64,000 nt of DNA, from NCBI GenBank assembly GCA_019671005.1, contig CM033732.1:15535932-15599931 (forward strand), read 5' to 3'. The notes below the pieces were generated by a model. That model was not told the origin of the DNA. It saw only the letters and a program-made list of their open reading frames with translations, and ran no database searches. The position numbers were made by a program, and so were the translations under genes. Position 1 is the first letter of the stretch. Each line of letters starts with the position of its first letter. Of the stretch, positions 1-12,844 are shown one piece after another. The DNA comes from Hibiscus mutabilis. Its lineage: Eukaryota; Streptophyta; Magnoliopsida; Malvales; Malvaceae.

Positions 1-2879
1 AAATTCTAAAAAAAATCATCTATAGAAGTCAAGATCCTTAAAACCAAGAAAAAATATATTTTTTCCAAGCACCAATTTTCCTAAAAGATTCAAAAACTGA
101 AGTAAACCAAGTAAACAGAGATCGATCTAGTGATTTTGAAGCATTATACATTGAAATTCAAACAACAAAGAAGAGAAGAAAAGAAGATTCTGCAAATGGG
201 CATTTTACAGAATTAAATGAAGATGAATGTATATAAAGATTGAAATTTGACCTGTTTTTTATTTCTTCTAAGCTCAAAGAAACATCCTTTAGAGCTTAGA
301 AAAAGAAATGAAGGAAATGTTTTATGTTTTTTTCCCCTTGTTATCTGGGGGAAAAGGAAGAGAGAGTCAGTGAAGTGAGCGGGACAGAGTGAGGGTTTAA
401 ACTCAAAAATTAAAAATCTAACAATAAAGGCAAATTGAATTAACAATATTTTATTTGGTGGTGTCAGGGTTTGACTGAGTGTGAACTGTGAAGGCTTTGC
501 TCCCCATTGAATTGGTTATGATTTTGTGGTTATTGGGGATTCAAATTTAATAATCAAATATTCTTTATTAAATTTTAATTATTGTTATATGAGTTATAAA
601 ACGGGTTATTCAATCAAATTGAATTTGATTCGGGTGTAGTAAATATAAAAATTTTAGAATTAATGTTATGAACAGATTTAACCAGAGCTATAGGGCAAAT
701 TACACATTGCGACCAAATGGAGGATCATAAGTGTTTCGATCAAGAACCTGCAGCAAACCCGACGGATTCTCGTCATAGGTGGCCCATATCCTCCAAAAAG
801 TTGTTGGAAAATAATGATGTTTGGAGTTTAACGAGATATTGATATAAAAGTTGTTAAGGAAAAAGTAGAATTAATTGTTGGATAATGTGAGCGACGTAAT
901 ATGTTCTTTGAAGGCCTACAAAAATTTTAGCTTAATACGAAATTATTTCCCCTCAAATAGAGTATATCTCTTCTAAATTTTGTTTTAGAATTAAAAAGTT
1001 TTTTTTTAATTTAGACGATAATTTTAAAAATTGTTGTTCACAAGCGAGAATGGTAGGCATTAAAGGCTCCTTGATTCTTGAATATTAAATACTCAATTAG
1101 GTCTAAAATTTTTTAATAGTTCACCATTTGAAACTCTATTTAAACTGTGTAACCCTACACGAAAATTAAACAACACAAAGATTCTTCTCTTCTCTCTTTT
1201 TTGAAAAAATTCTGCATGTTTTCAAAACAGTATAGTGATAGAAGAAGTCGAGGTTATAGTTCGTTGATCACTGCATATGTGTTAATATTGAGTTTATTCC
1301 GTTGTTGTATCCTGAAGATAAGCGTCCAACATTTCTCAAAAATCATGGGAGCGGACGAATCTGTCTTAAGGAAACTGTGTTTTTAAATGCATCAATGGTT
1401 CTTCCTAATTTGATTTGGATCTACTTACAAGTAAACTGTTTTAATTTGTTATTTTAATATTCGATTTATGTTTCTAATATTCTTGAAATTATTTTATGTT
1501 CTGTTCGATTCATTAATAATATCAATATTTGATTTTATTGTTTATTTTTATTATTGAATTAATCCAACAATCTTAAGACAAATTTTTAATTTGAATCCAA
1601 GGCGAACACCATTATATTATCGTGACAAGAAGACATAGTATCTCGGGTGTACAAAACAATTATTGCCATTGAAACAATATTGTAGTTATTTAGCCTTATA
1701 CTTAGATACGGAAGCATAAGAGTAAGCACATTTGGCTAGTTGGTTAAGTTACTTATTTTTGTTTTCTTATATTCTCTTATGTCATGTGTTTTAGACCCAC
1801 TAAGAGCACTCATTTCTTTCATCTAGAGTCTTCATTCCCCCCTCTAAGTAAAATTAAGATTAAAATTAGGATTTGTCAAAAAAATGGAATCATATTATTG
1901 CTTAATATGCTATTTTGCCTTGTGCGATTATTGTTATCTTATTATGCTACTTCATTGTAGATTATTACTTAGAGGTATTCAAAGATGAGCAACCTTATAT
2001 TTTCATGTGAGGAAATTTTACTCCCTCAAAATAAAGTAAAGATAAAAATATTTTTTTATTATACTAATAATTTCTTTAAAAAAAATTATAGAGACAAACA
2101 TATTACCGTGTATAAAACAATAGTTTATACCACGACAAACCAAGGCAAAACTCATCTGGCTAAATACTATGTTCCTCTCGTTGATTCTGAGAAGCACAGA
2201 TTCGAATACAAGGTTCATCTATTGGTGGTTAAGAGAGACTTTAAATTTACTAATTCCATGGAGTTCCGTTTCCACAAGGTATGTTCTCATGGTTTGCTTA
2301 AATTACGGTAATATTAAATCATATATAAATACATGCGTGCATGTATTATTAGGGTAAAACCTTAAATTATAGTATTATTAAGGTAATCCCTAATGCTCCT
2401 TAATAATTTTGGCCTTTAATATAGAATATAAAACACGACATGAATATGGAATATCTTGTGTCATAATTTTGGCCTTAATAATTATTGTCAAATATGATAA
2501 TAATTATTTATTGTATTTTCGAAATATTGCGAATTATTATTTTTCTTACTAATAATTTTTTATTGCTTTCACCACATTAATTCAAAAGCTAATTAACCCC
2601 CTCTTGGAACTATCGGTTGAAGAATTCGAGCTCAACAAGTTTGGCAATAATGTTTCTGGTATAGCCAGAACTCCAATTTGAGCCAGTATTTTTCAAAAAC
2701 AAATGTTAAAACATTGACCAAATGAAATCATAAACATTCTAAATGAAATGTAATAGACCATATATTATTTTCACTATGAGCAGTTTAAGCAGATTCACAA
2801 GCAGTCCAGAGCTAAACTATTGGAAAGTGATTGTAAGGGTACAAATATATCTCGGATATACTTAGGACTAAGGACAACA
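1..2879. other. Unassigned AT-rich sequence, no gene supported
   Basis: This stretch is AT-rich with short open frames only; the longest, 1985-2311 (+, 108 codons), has no motif I recognise and a very AT-biased composition. No splice-bounded gene structure, tRNA or rRNA is visible. Parts around 700-1560 have the look of old LTR sequence because they lie upstream of a copia scrap on the same strand, but I could not match them to anything in the window, so no element is called. Confidence 0.5.
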
Positions 2880-3275
2880 TTATTCCAAAGATCCTTCTAT
2901 TTTAAAAGGATTCTTCTATGCTAATTAGATATTTGATATTCAAGATACCAAAGGCATAAGTGAATATGTTTTACATTGGAAAGACGAGGCATGTCATGGA
3001 AATCCTCAAGATAAACTATTATAATCAGATCCACAATGGAATATGAGTTTGTAGCTTAGACAAGTCTAAAGAAGAAGTTGAATGGCTTTGAAATTTCTTG
3101 AAGGATATTTCTGAATGACCAAAGCGTATGCCCATAATAAGCATATATTGTGATAACCAAGCATCAATTTATAAAACACATAGTTTTATATATAATGGTA
3201 AGTCGAGACATATGCGTTGTTAACACAATACCATTAGACAATTGATCTCAAATAGAGTTATGTCCATTGAGTGAT
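2880..3275 (+). pseudogene. Degenerate Ty1/copia RNase H fragment
   Basis: Translation across frames gives the copia RNase H signature: a stretch reading SWKSS followed by STMEYEFVA (about 2995-3055), then a glutamate/lysine-rich helix with NGFEISW, then IYCDNQASI (about 3147-3175) and NGKSRHM (about 3197-3217). In intact copia polyproteins these occur in this order at the pol C-terminus, with E and D residues serving catalysis. Stops and frameshifts interrupt it and the upstream RT is absent, so it is a dead relic. It ends where an LTR fragment of another family begins. Confidence 0.75.
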
Positions 3276-3282
3276 TCATTAG

Positions 3283-3976
3283 GAGCATGTTTGGAATCAT
3301 TTATTGGTGTTTCGAACTCGTATTGCATATTTGAATCTGCGATATTGTCTAGAGCGTACCAGTACATTGTTCATCGTGTACCAACATCGTTCTCTGTATG
3401 TTGGGCATATTGGGTTAGGGTGTACCGGTACACCCTATTTGTGGATCGGTACGGGCCTATTCGTACCAGTATGGTAAGCCAATATCAATACATAAATTGG
3501 TTACTGAAATTTTTATGTGAGTTCGTGTACCAATATGGCCGGTTACTAATTTGGTTAAAGGATTTTCCTGGTTTTGTTTCTTTGCACTTTGGTCACTAAA
3601 TGATCACACATTAACTAAATGGGCTAATGGTGTTTAATTGGCTTGAAATTTTACATGAAAACATAAACTATGTTTAGTTTTTATTTGATGCCTTTATTTA
3701 TTATAAGTCCTTGTAAATTTATTCTTTTACAATTAGGTCCCTGAACCTATAGATTTTGAAATTGGGCATGTTTCGGATGTCCGTTCTAAATATAGCTTGA
3801 CGTGTTACTCATATGAAAATATTAGGATGGTATGATGCATCTAGACTTGGTGTATGCTTGGAAAATTTTTAAATAGAAGTTTTTTTTGGTTCGTTTGTTT
3901 AGGATTCGTTTTGGTGAATCAATGTGACATTTTTCACTTGGGTCTAATCTTTCTGGACCAGGTGATGGTTGTTACA
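3283..3976 (+). repeat. 3' part of a Tekay-family LTR (truncated)
   Basis: The segment is collinear with the last ~700 bp of the LTRs of element A: a GCATGTTTGGA-like stretch, then a cluster of GTACCGGTAC-type palindromes (3350-3490), a TGGTCACTAAA region, the TGCATCTAGAC motif (about 3836) and a terminus ending in GTTACA at 3976. It is heavily diverged and lacks the 5' part of the LTR. It abuts a minus-strand gag-protease relic on its right, into which it probably inserted. Confidence 0.65.
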
Positions 3977-4990
3977 GTTTCTCAGCTCGTGAATAAGTGC
4001 TTAAACCTTTGGGCATCTTCAATGATATGTTCATGGTTTGGTGAATTTCGAAGCCAGCTAGGATCACATTAGGTGGACCCCGAACCCATTAATACAATAA
4101 TTAGAATTGAAAACAAAGTAAAGGCACCTGAAATGACATCGGTATCCTTGCAGTCTTCCTGGGCCTTGATTGCATATTATCTTGCTTGTGCCCTACTAGT
4201 GGATCTAACACTACCTCCACTCCGTTGTCCTGACATATAGCTCATTCCTCCTCTAGCAAAGCCTCACCCTCTTTGAGTTGTATAAGAAGTTCGCTCAGTC
4301 TGATCCAAAGTAGCATTGATAACCTCCGGAGAATCTATCACAAAGTGGTTAGGTAACATAGAACCATAACATAACATACCATAGATGTCCCGAAGCACTT
4401 CCTATGGTATCTATGTCCATAATTTTCACACACTCTCCAACAAAACCCCTCGTTAAACTTCTAAACTTATCATAAATAATGACAAAGAAGGCCCCCTACG
4501 GCTTGCTAACTCTGACCTACACTCCGATCTTGTATTCTGAGTCGATAATAATCTTTCCAATACTCTAAAAACCTTTGTTCTCCTAAAAGAATCCTAGTCC
4601 TATCACTCAGACTTCTAAACCCATCCGTCTATCTCTGGTCATGCCACCAACTTGCCTAAGTGTCTTGGCCATGTCGACCAATTCTAAGAACACCTTAGGC
4701 AAGTCGACAGTCAAATACATTTGGATATCCCATTTCAACTATTGTCTAAACTTCTTCCACCTCAACTTCTCAGTAGCAACCAATTCTAAGGTGCACCTAC
4801 TCAGCTGCAAGAACTCTTGTTCACAATCAAAGACAAATTGGTTCCCTTAAACCAAGCATATAAATCGATCCCTCAACTCATCCATGTGTACCTCACTGAT
4901 ATACTTCCCCTGAAACTCCTCGACGAAATACTCGCACGTGGGTCAGTTAGGGTATAACCCTAACTCCATAATTTCCCACCATTCAAGTGT
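3977..4990 (-). pseudogene. Ty3/gypsy gag-protease relic (element E)
   Basis: Read on the minus strand, 4985-4480 gives a gag capsid-like stretch (YFVEEFQGKYISEVHMDEL, then TLELVATEKLRW) matching the layout of A's gag. About 4200-4070 gives a protease-like segment with GSGST at the position of the usual D-S/T-G active site, so the aspartate is replaced. Stops occur throughout. The B LTR begins directly at 4996, inside this gag, so E predates B. The order gag then protease and the resemblance to A suggest a chromovirus, but no RT or integrase survives here. Confidence 0.65.
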
Positions 4991-4995
4991 GTTCT

Positions 4996-6389
4996 TGATA
5001 CGTGTATAATAGATGTGCAAATTAGAGCAAGTATACCCATCGCTCAAGTAATAAAGTGATAAGTAGAGTGTTGAACCCACAAGGATTGGAGTGATAAACT
5101 CAAAGTAATTGCACGTAAGAGTTAGTGAAATAATAATGTGTGAAGATAAGGATTATGAACTAGATAGGATAACAAGAAAAAGTAAAGAGAATCAATGATC
5201 AAAGAACAAACAAATGTTGTAGCAAAGATTCTAATGAGGATAAATGTTGGGTTTATTGCTAAGAACAATTATAACTATCATTTGAATATAATAGCAATGA
5301 TTCAACACTTATCTACTCGACAGGGTTTTCGTATAAACTCCTAAACTATGTCTAGCTAGAAGTTGATAACAGGATGCTATGGCGATACATGTCTACGTTA
5401 ACCCTAGCAACTTATTATCTATTTAAGTTCCCTTATTAGTCATTGAAATCCTAAACTTATGTCTAACCAGATTAGAACTCAAGTTAACAGCTTAAGCTTC
5501 ATTGTTCACATAATCTAACTTAACTCTCTTTATATTAAGTCACAAATCAATAATTAAAGGCTTCTTTTGATAGCTCTTACAAAATTAAGCATTAAGTTCA
5601 ATGAACAGAATAGATAAGAAATGGATGATATAGCATATAATAATTAAAGCAAAGTATCTTAAACAATAAACCCAACAAAGAGTAGTTAGCTCATGTATGA
5701 GAAAATAGCATCCATAATAATAAAAGTATAAGTCATGGCAGTTTATAAAGCAAGAGAGAAAAAAATTCAAGTGTCTTAAGAATTCTTCTTCGAGCACTTG
5801 AACTGATGATGTAATGTTCCAAACTCCTCAAACCTCTCTCGATAGCTTTTGTTTCTTGGAGACTCCTCTTGACCTTCGACAATGGTGGTTCTCTGATTGC
5901 TGAAGAAAAATAATTGTTTCTTCAAATCAAGCTTGTCTAAATTGTTGCCCAGTTGTCTTTATATAGAGTCGACAAAGCTAGGGTTGAGAAACCCTAAAGA
6001 ACATGTGATCCTTTAATGAGGATCTTGCTTTTCACTTTATTCAACTAGTCTGTAAAGATGAGGGATCAACGTGTTAATTGGTCGTCAAAAGGTCAAAGAT
6101 TCATATCCAACTTCACAGTGATGCTGTGGCATCAAGTCCATCATGAGAAAGTGCAGCTCCAATGCTCTTGGCGCTCTATTACTTCCTTCCACTCTAATGC
6201 TTCATGTGTAAATACCACTTAAAACACACTACCTTCCCCATTAATAGCATCAATATATATAAACATTAAGCTTAAGCAAAAATTCTATAACTAAATTCAA
6301 ACTAGTCCTAAATGCAACTATATAGGCTCGAACAAATGTAATATGCTAAGTAAAAGGAACTAAAATATAGGTTTTCTACACAATCATCA
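4996..6389 (-). repeat. Element B 3' LTR
   Basis: The plus-strand start TGATACGTGTATAATAG and the following ~150 bp match the remnant at 47449-47608 beside B's primer site, which identifies this as an LTR pair. The right edge, ATCATCA at 6389, touches a polypurine tract (AAGTTTGGGGGT on the minus strand). A TATA-like box (TATATAAA, minus strand, 5965-5958) lies in the middle, as expected for the U3 promoter. The left edge is placed at TG, 4996; the right edge could be 6386 or 6389. It is homologous to the opposite-strand LTR of element D at 23959-25262. Confidence 0.75.
5958..5965 (-). promoter_or_regulatory. TATA box in element B LTR
   Basis: TATATAAA on the minus strand, followed downstream by GACAACTGGGC. 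It sits at the place where C and D LTRs carry their own TATA boxes. Assigned by position and motif only. Confidence 0.5.
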
Positions 6390-7479
6390 AATACCCCCAA
6401 ACTTAAGCTATTGCTTGTCCTCAAGTAATGATATGCAAAAACTAAAAAGAAACAATGGTATGGTTTCAAAGGTTCCAAAACATGTTACAGCATTAATTTA
6501 ATCCTTATAAAAATCAAATATATAAATGCAATACTTCAAAGCTCAAAAGATTCGTTCTTAGGATCAATCCCACTGCATGTAAAATGTGTGTTGTACTGTA
6601 TTTAGTCAACGCTGAATAACATTAGAAAATTTCTAAGTATGCTCTCTACGTTTGCCATAGCATGTTCTTTCTTTTTAGCACTTATTTTACTCCCTTAACC
6701 TTTTATTTTATTAAGTTGTATCATGTGGGCTTTAGCTTATCACAACTACTTTTCAAGGCCTGAAAATGAAGTGGAGCAAACACCTCATCCTCGAGCCCCT
6801 CGAGCAGAGTCATCCCGTGAAGACTTTTATTCACTCTCATGCTAATACAATCATTCCTACTAAGAAAAGTTAAATGGAGCAAACACAACTCACCTAGTGT
6901 ACTAAGCTAGAAAAGCATATTAGAGTGTCTCTCAACAGCTATGCCTTTGGCATCAAGTTTAGTATTTTTTTATTCTTTTTTCTCAATTTTTATGGGAGTT
7001 TAAGCCTTTATGCTAACATTGAGCATTCAATTCATTATTTTCATCAATTTATGCTACGCCATTCCAGAGAGACTAACCTAAAATTTCCCTAAGGATTCTT
7101 AAGTATTGAAAGTATGCAACATGCTCAAATAAATGATACAACAGTTTTAATCCTAAGTTCAAATCACAAGAGCTTTTAACACATTGCTAACAGTTAAGCT
7201 TAAATTCATCATATGATATCATCAATAATGCATCAACATTTTCATCACATCAAATCCATAGCAGAAAAATGCATAAATAAAAATCTAACTATGAAGAAAA
7301 CTAAAAAATTTCTATGAATAAACCTAAGTAAAGAAAAAAAATCTATACCAAACCTCCCCCAAACTTGAGGAAAGCATTGTCCTCAATGCAACAAAATATA
7401 AATGCAATGAAATAAAATAAAAATGCAATGCAAAAAAAAGAAAGAAAAGAAAAAGAGAAGAAAAACTAAATGGATTTTA
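6390..7479 (-). other. Element B 3' untranslated region with two polypurine tracts
   Basis: No coding sequence. Two copies of a polypurine module are visible on the minus strand: CAAGTTTGGGGGAGG at 7367-7353, preceded by GAGGACAATGC, and AAGTTTGGGGGT at 6402-6391, preceded by GAGGACAAGCA and lying against the LTR. The second is the expected plus-strand DNA primer. The ~950 bp between them is AT-rich. The same two-tract layout occurs in C and F. Confidence 0.6.
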
Positions 7480-9096
7480 AGTAGGAATGGTAAGGTGCGG
7501 TCTTACATGCTGTTCATTTAAAACGGGTACCAGTGCGGGGCGCAAATGATGTAGACTCTTTAGAAGCCTGTGGTGTAGTATATGTTGGGGCATCTGGTGA
7601 AATAGGAGCAGAGACAGTTGAGTCTGTGGACTCTGAGGTGGTAGAAATCTTGTCCTCATGCGTCCTTAATATCATTAGGGAGTCTAGACTGGACTCGACC
7701 AATAGTTACTTTGGTCTGGGTCATTAGAATTGTGGAGGATGGAGCAGAAGTTGTTTGAGGAGGAGCTGATGTGGCTTGTCGAGCCGATGTTGGGCCATCT
7801 GTTGTATCATCACTGGCCAAGTGTATAAGGCTTGCAAGGGTGGAGCATTTTGGGCACATAAGGGCCTTGCCCTTGGCTTTGGCTCGCTTGGTTGAGCGAC
7901 TGGATGCGGCATAATTAACAAACACTTTTCTCTTCTTGCTCTTCCTTCTCTGAGTAGCAACATGTGGATTGGTTAGTAGGACTTCTTCTTTTTTATTCTT
8001 CTTTTTCTTCTTCTGGCTGGGGCAGTGAGATCTCATCAGCAGGTTCGGCGAGGTAGTGCTTGGGGAATCAACAGTAGATATTGGCAGCAACTTGTTGAAT
8101 AGTGTCTTTATGGCCATGTCCCTTTGTTAGACATATACGAAGCAAGGCCTATAGTACCCAAGAATAGTACTCGTCATGGTTGCATACGGCACACTGATGT
8201 TGGGGCATCGGTTTCAAGTCCCTTGAACCTAGGCACTTGGGCTGGTAACATCCCTATCTGGGCCTCAATCACTACATTCTTAGCTAATTCATGTACCTCC
8301 GCCTATCGGTACAAATCACTAATCAGACTTGGAAAAATCAATGGGCCTTTATGCTTACTTTAGAGGTAGTCCTCACAATGATGGCCTTGTGTGTCAATTT
8401 GCCAACATCGATGTAATGGCCATGAAGCACCGAATGCAAGAGCAACATCTGTTTCCCTGAAATTGTAGAGTGATAGCCCGTCAGCTTCAGTCATGTATTC
8501 ATGAAGTAGATCTAAAACTTTGGATTTAGCTTTAAGTAGAGCCTCTTGACCACCCGAGCATTAGGGGTTTTCCTTGTCCACTGTATTCTAGGAAAGCACA
8601 ACTCTTGGAGCACCGTGTTGTATGTCGTATCGGTTACCATTGCAGCGAAATGGGTTTACTTGTCCTCCTTGGGTGCCAACCCAAAGTGGGCATTGATTGC
8701 CTCAGCAGAAAAATGCACCACCCTCCCTCGTACGAATGCTGTTTGGGTTTGAGGGTAAACAATGTGGGTGTAAAACTCCTTAACCCACGAGAAATTGATC
8801 TTGCCTAGGTGCTAAACAAACCCTTCCCAATCATGTTTTACGATTATTGCAAGGGTCTCAACATAAAACTAGAGTCTAGTCTCGACATTGAACTCCAACC
8901 CTTGTTTAGGTATGAGTTGCCTATCTTTGAAGATTCCAAAGTGCTCTACAATCATATTGTTGAAGAAGTTCTGAAAGGGTCTGGCAATTTTGACGATTGT
9001 CTAGGAGTGTGAGATGAAGAGGATGTATTTAAAATTAAAGGCGAGGGAGACAGTGATAACGATAGCGTCGGATTGGTTTTCTTTTAGGAACGAAAG
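7480..9096 (-). pseudogene. Element B ORF3, 3' part (putative plant transposon protein)
   Basis: Minus-strand translation gives NFSWVKEFYTHI (about 8790-8755), then FVRGRVVHFSAEAINAHFGL (about 8740-8680). Both align by eye with WVREFYAH and VRDKAILISPENVNTFYGL in element C ORF3. The C-terminal half (8117-7656) is Lys/Ser/Thr-rich with a KKKKKNKK run and SKKRK, a possible nuclear localisation signal, like C ORF3's basic tail. The family is the third ORF of Athila-like elements; its biochemical role is not established. Stops and frameshifts break it, and element A separates it from its start at 20968. Confidence 0.7.
9092..9096. repeat. Element A target-site duplication, left copy
   Basis: GAAAG directly precedes the left LTR; GAAGG (20900-20904) directly follows the right LTR. 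A 5-bp duplication with one mismatch fits a Ty3/gypsy integrase and an old insertion. Confidence 0.7.
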
Positions 9097-10862
9097 TGTA
9101 AACCCTAATTTTGGGCTTAGATGTTTTAAAGGTTGGTTTGAAGGTCCGGTGGACCAGTATTAGAGATTCGAGTCGGTTTTCGGATTTAATTGGATTAAAT
9201 ATTTTTTATGGTGATAAAATTATGGAAAAATATGCTAAAATCATTATTTAATATTCTAATGATTATGGTGAAATCAATTTTGGAAAACAGGTTTTGGAAA
9301 TCAGACATTTTGGAATAGTGACCAAAATGCAAACTTTGAAAGCTATTTTTAGTGGCTGTTTTGTAAAGAGTCAAAACTTTGAATCTTTAAGGAGCAAATT
9401 GCCCAAAAAGTCTAATATTAGACTTTATCCCTTAATTGGCTATTTTTAAAGTGATTTGGAAAATATAATTAGGTTGGGGAGAATTAATTTGTGATTAAAA
9501 GGTTTAAAACAAAAGTCACGTAACAAACTTTCTCAACTATTTTCTCTCCAACATCTCTCCAGCCAAACATCAATTTCTTCTTCTAAATATTCAGGCAAAT
9601 CTTTCTTTTCTTAAATCTTTTATTCTCAAATGATTTATTGTTGTTAGTTTTCAAAAACCTTATTGTTTTAATTTTGTTTTCTCATGTAAATCAACCAATT
9701 AAGGGAGAAAACATCCATTAGAGGTAAGGTTCATTCTCCTCCTATAATGAAAGGTTCTTTACTGAAATTCCCAAGTTGTTGACTATTTACAATTGTTTTC
9801 TAATGTGTTTTGATAGTTTAATTAAAGAAAAATGGTTTAATTGTGTTTTGATTGATGAGATTTATGGATCTTCATACTTGTTCTATTTTGCTGGGATTTT
9901 GATCAGATTAGATCATGATTTTTATGATTAATTGAGTTAATAACTTGGTTTTAAAATTGCAATCCCGAAACAAGTTGAATCTTTAATGTTTAAGGTGGTT
10001 AATTAAGGGTTTTTAGGGTGATAGTTGTGTTTAATCTCTGCTGGAAGTAAAAGGATGTTGGGAAAGGGTTTTTAGGTGTTAATTGATAAGGTTTGATGGA
10101 TTGAATCGTTATAATAAGGCTGTGCTAAGTTTCAAAAGTGTTTGATGATGAATTCAGTATGTTTCAAATATGTTTTGAGTGGGCAACTTGAGAGTTGCGG
10201 GTAATTGCTTGTAGGCAATGGTTTGAATGCATAATGATGCATTTGCCCTATGGTTTTATGTGGTTAAAATGAGGGATAATCAAAGCGACGAAGCTTGACG
10301 TTGGTTGTGGCTTGCTAGGAGCTCGATTCGCGTTGGCGAGCAGAGCGAGGCGTATCGGTGAGTGGAAACTGGATTAAACGCCTTTAAACGGTTTAATAAA
10401 GGTTGCTGGGAGTTTAGGGTAAGCGTGAAATACTTACATAAGCTCAGAAGTAAGTTTCCCTTATTTTGCTCTTGAATATCGGTCTGGATATGAGCATGTT
10501 GATTTCATGTTTTGGTGTTAAACATGGTTTGATTTACTTGCTGGAAATGTATGGTTTTAAGTACATATGCATGGGTTTAAAAGTATAATAAATTCTAGTG
10601 AGCATTGGTTTTCATTTCGGTCGGGAATGGTGTTATTGCTTTGGCAATGTGATTTGCATATGTGGTGTTTTTGTTCAATGGATTGTAAAACAGTAAGTAA
10701 ATGGTTTTGTATATGATATATTGGCTATGTGACAAGGTGAAAAACATTCGGATATAGTTGGCATGCCATAGGATAAAAGTGCACTATAAATATGAACAAA
10801 AATCGATCGTAGCCATGGGTCCTTGAGGTATGGAAGTTTAACAAGGCCACTCAGACTGTTGG

Positions 10863-11063
10863 GACATTATTTGGGGCATGCAACTTAACTAGACAACCCA
10901 AATTGATGGTGATCTTGCGGTTTAACTAGGCAAGGTCGGTACTCTTGCAGTTTAACTAGGCAAGGGTAGAAATCTCGCAGTTTAACTAGGTAAAGGGTGT
11001 CAAATCTTGTAGTTTAACTAGGCAAGGTTTGGAATATCATACGGTTTAACTAGGCATGGTATG
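10863..11063 (+). repeat. Tandem repeat block in A 5' LTR, six units
   Basis: Units of about 30-37 bp share the core GTTTAACTAGGCAAGG. I count six units by eye here but only three in the 3' LTR (about 19215-19310), so the block has expanded or shrunk in one LTR since insertion. It lies just downstream of the TATA-like box at 10785. Confidence 0.8.
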
Positions 11064-11922
11064 AGAGATCCGTTTATCTGATCTGTGGGATAGAGGTCAT
11101 TTATCCGGGTCACTATAAATGCCAATATATGTGAAAGTTTATGTGTTGAACCTATTATAATGCTTTGGGATCTAAGCATGGAATATGTGTATGATGTTGC
11201 ATAAAGGTTGTTCTGCATTGTTTCGGTTGGAAACAAGGAAAAATGCTTTGGTAATAAGCATGTTTTCGAAAATAAGTGTTTGGTTTTCAAATGGTTTTAA
11301 TTGCATTGTTATATTATGAGCATCCCCACTAAGCATGTGTGCTTACGCTCTCTTTTTCCGAATGATGAAGAGCATTGAAGTTTTGGGCCTGCAAAGGCAA
11401 GGCTAAAGTGATCCTAAGACAAAGACTACTTTGAGTATGAACTCGGTTTATGTTTCCGGTTAATAAGGCAATATGCTCGCCATATTTTGGGGATTTGTAA
11501 TTCTATTTTCCCATGAGTTTCTAAGCATGTGTAGTGCTGGATTTTATGGTTTGTTTGATGTTGATTGAGCTTGGGTAAATCTTGTCTATGTTGTTGCGAG
11601 CTAAGTGCTAAAGTATGCATCTAGTTGGATTTGATTGGTTGCCATGGTTTGATGATTCAAACAAGTTTGGTATGATGCTATAAGTGTGAGTATGCCTTAA
11701 ATGTACCAAATGTGAGTTTTGGTTTCTTGGTGGAATGATATTAGGATGCATGCCTATAGAATGTCTTGAGTAGTATAAATGCCATGAATGGTTGTTGAAT
11801 CTGTGATGCTTTGGTTGGTAATGTATCTTAGTATTGTTGTATGAGTGTTTGAAGCAAGTTGGCATGTTTTGGATATCATCAAAGTGTAACTAGACAACAA
11901 ATTGGGACATTACAGGTCCAGG

Positions 11923-12190
11923 CGTACCGGTACGGGTGTCCCAGTTTCGGTACGCGTAAGCCATTCCAGTCTTAGCGTACCGGTACGCGGGCAACTATTT
12001 CGGTGCGGGCTTAGGCTATATTGGCCCGCGTTTCGTTAATCGAGAGGGTTTTTCAATACGGTACATGATTTTTATGAAGGGTGTTTCGATATGCGTAAGC
12101 GTATCGAAATGATATTTGGTTACTAGAATCTGAGCTTTTGGAAAATGTTAAGGCGTACCGAAACACCTCTAGGCATATCGGTACTGCTAC
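11923..12190 (+). repeat. GTACCGGTAC/GTATCGATAC palindrome cluster, A 5' LTR
   Basis: Perfect 12-bp palindromes CGTACCGGTACG occur at 11923-11934 and 11976-11987, with further half-sites (TTCGGTACG, CGTATCGA, CGTACCGA, TATCGGTAC) to about 12190. The same cluster is present in the 3' LTR (20210-20480), the solo LTR (29494-29760), the LTR fragment (3350-3490) and in copia element H. Confidence 0.8.
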
Positions 12191-12616
12191 TGTTAAATCT
12201 GTTATTTTGGAATCTTTAAAGGTTTTTGTTTCTTTCATTTTGGTCCCTGAGTTTTGTGAATGCAATTGTATGAGTTTGGATGATTGTAATGACCTGATAT
12301 TTGTTATGTAAGCATGAAATTGGATTAATTGAGGATTGGTAATCTTAATATAATTTTTGATCCATAAATTTATCAGATTTGCATTTTAGTCCCTAAAATG
12401 TATGTTATGCTAGTTGTCCTTCCGTGGTCCGAATCCTTTGTAAATTCATCCGATGCAAGTATGTACACTTAGGGCTATTAATATGCATCTAGACAAGATA
12501 AAAAGAAAAAAATGGACTGGTTTTCGTAATCTTTCTCTGGTTTGCTTCGGCAAACTTAATGTAGTTCTCTCAGTTTGGTCGAGTGTCTAGGCCGGGTCGA
12601 GGGGGTTAAATTTGTT

Positions 12617-12628
12617 GGTATCAGAGAT
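12617..12628 (+). other. Element A primer-binding site (tRNA-iMet type)
   Basis: TGGTATCAGAGA lies 7 nt after the LTR. TGGTATCAGAGC is the complement of the 3' end of plant initiator tRNA-Met, so only the last base differs. It primes minus-strand DNA synthesis. Confidence 0.85.
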
Positions 12629-12844
12629 AGGTTTTGAAAAGTTGGGATGTTGTTGTTTGATTAACTGATGTTGTTCGAATTGCATGGTGATTGTGTATGT
12701 GTTCGGTGATTGCTTAATATCATGTTGGGGTATGAATTGGGAACACATTTCCTATTACAGAGGTTTTAAAATGTTTTATAAGGTTTTCTTGGATCATTTG
12801 CCTAATGCTAGCCTGACTTTAATGTGTTTTGATATTTTTGTTAG

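Larger units (their letters stand above)
9097..12609 (+). repeat. Element A 5' LTR
   Basis: It starts TGTAAACCC and ends GGGGGTTAA just before the primer site; the expected terminal CA is mutated. The body is collinear with 17435-20899. It contains a tandem-repeat block (10863-11063), a possible TATA box at 10785-10792 (TATAAATA), and a block rich in CGTACCGGTACG-type palindromes (11923-12190). No coding capacity. Confidence 0.9.

Noticed and set aside
1985..2311. 108-codon ORF as a possible host gene
   Set aside because: AT-driven composition, no recognisable domain, no supporting promoter or splice context.
10863..11063. Possible CRISPR-like array in A's LTR
   Set aside because: Units are adjacent tandem repeats with diverged remainder, in a plant LTR, with no spacers of constant length or cas genes.
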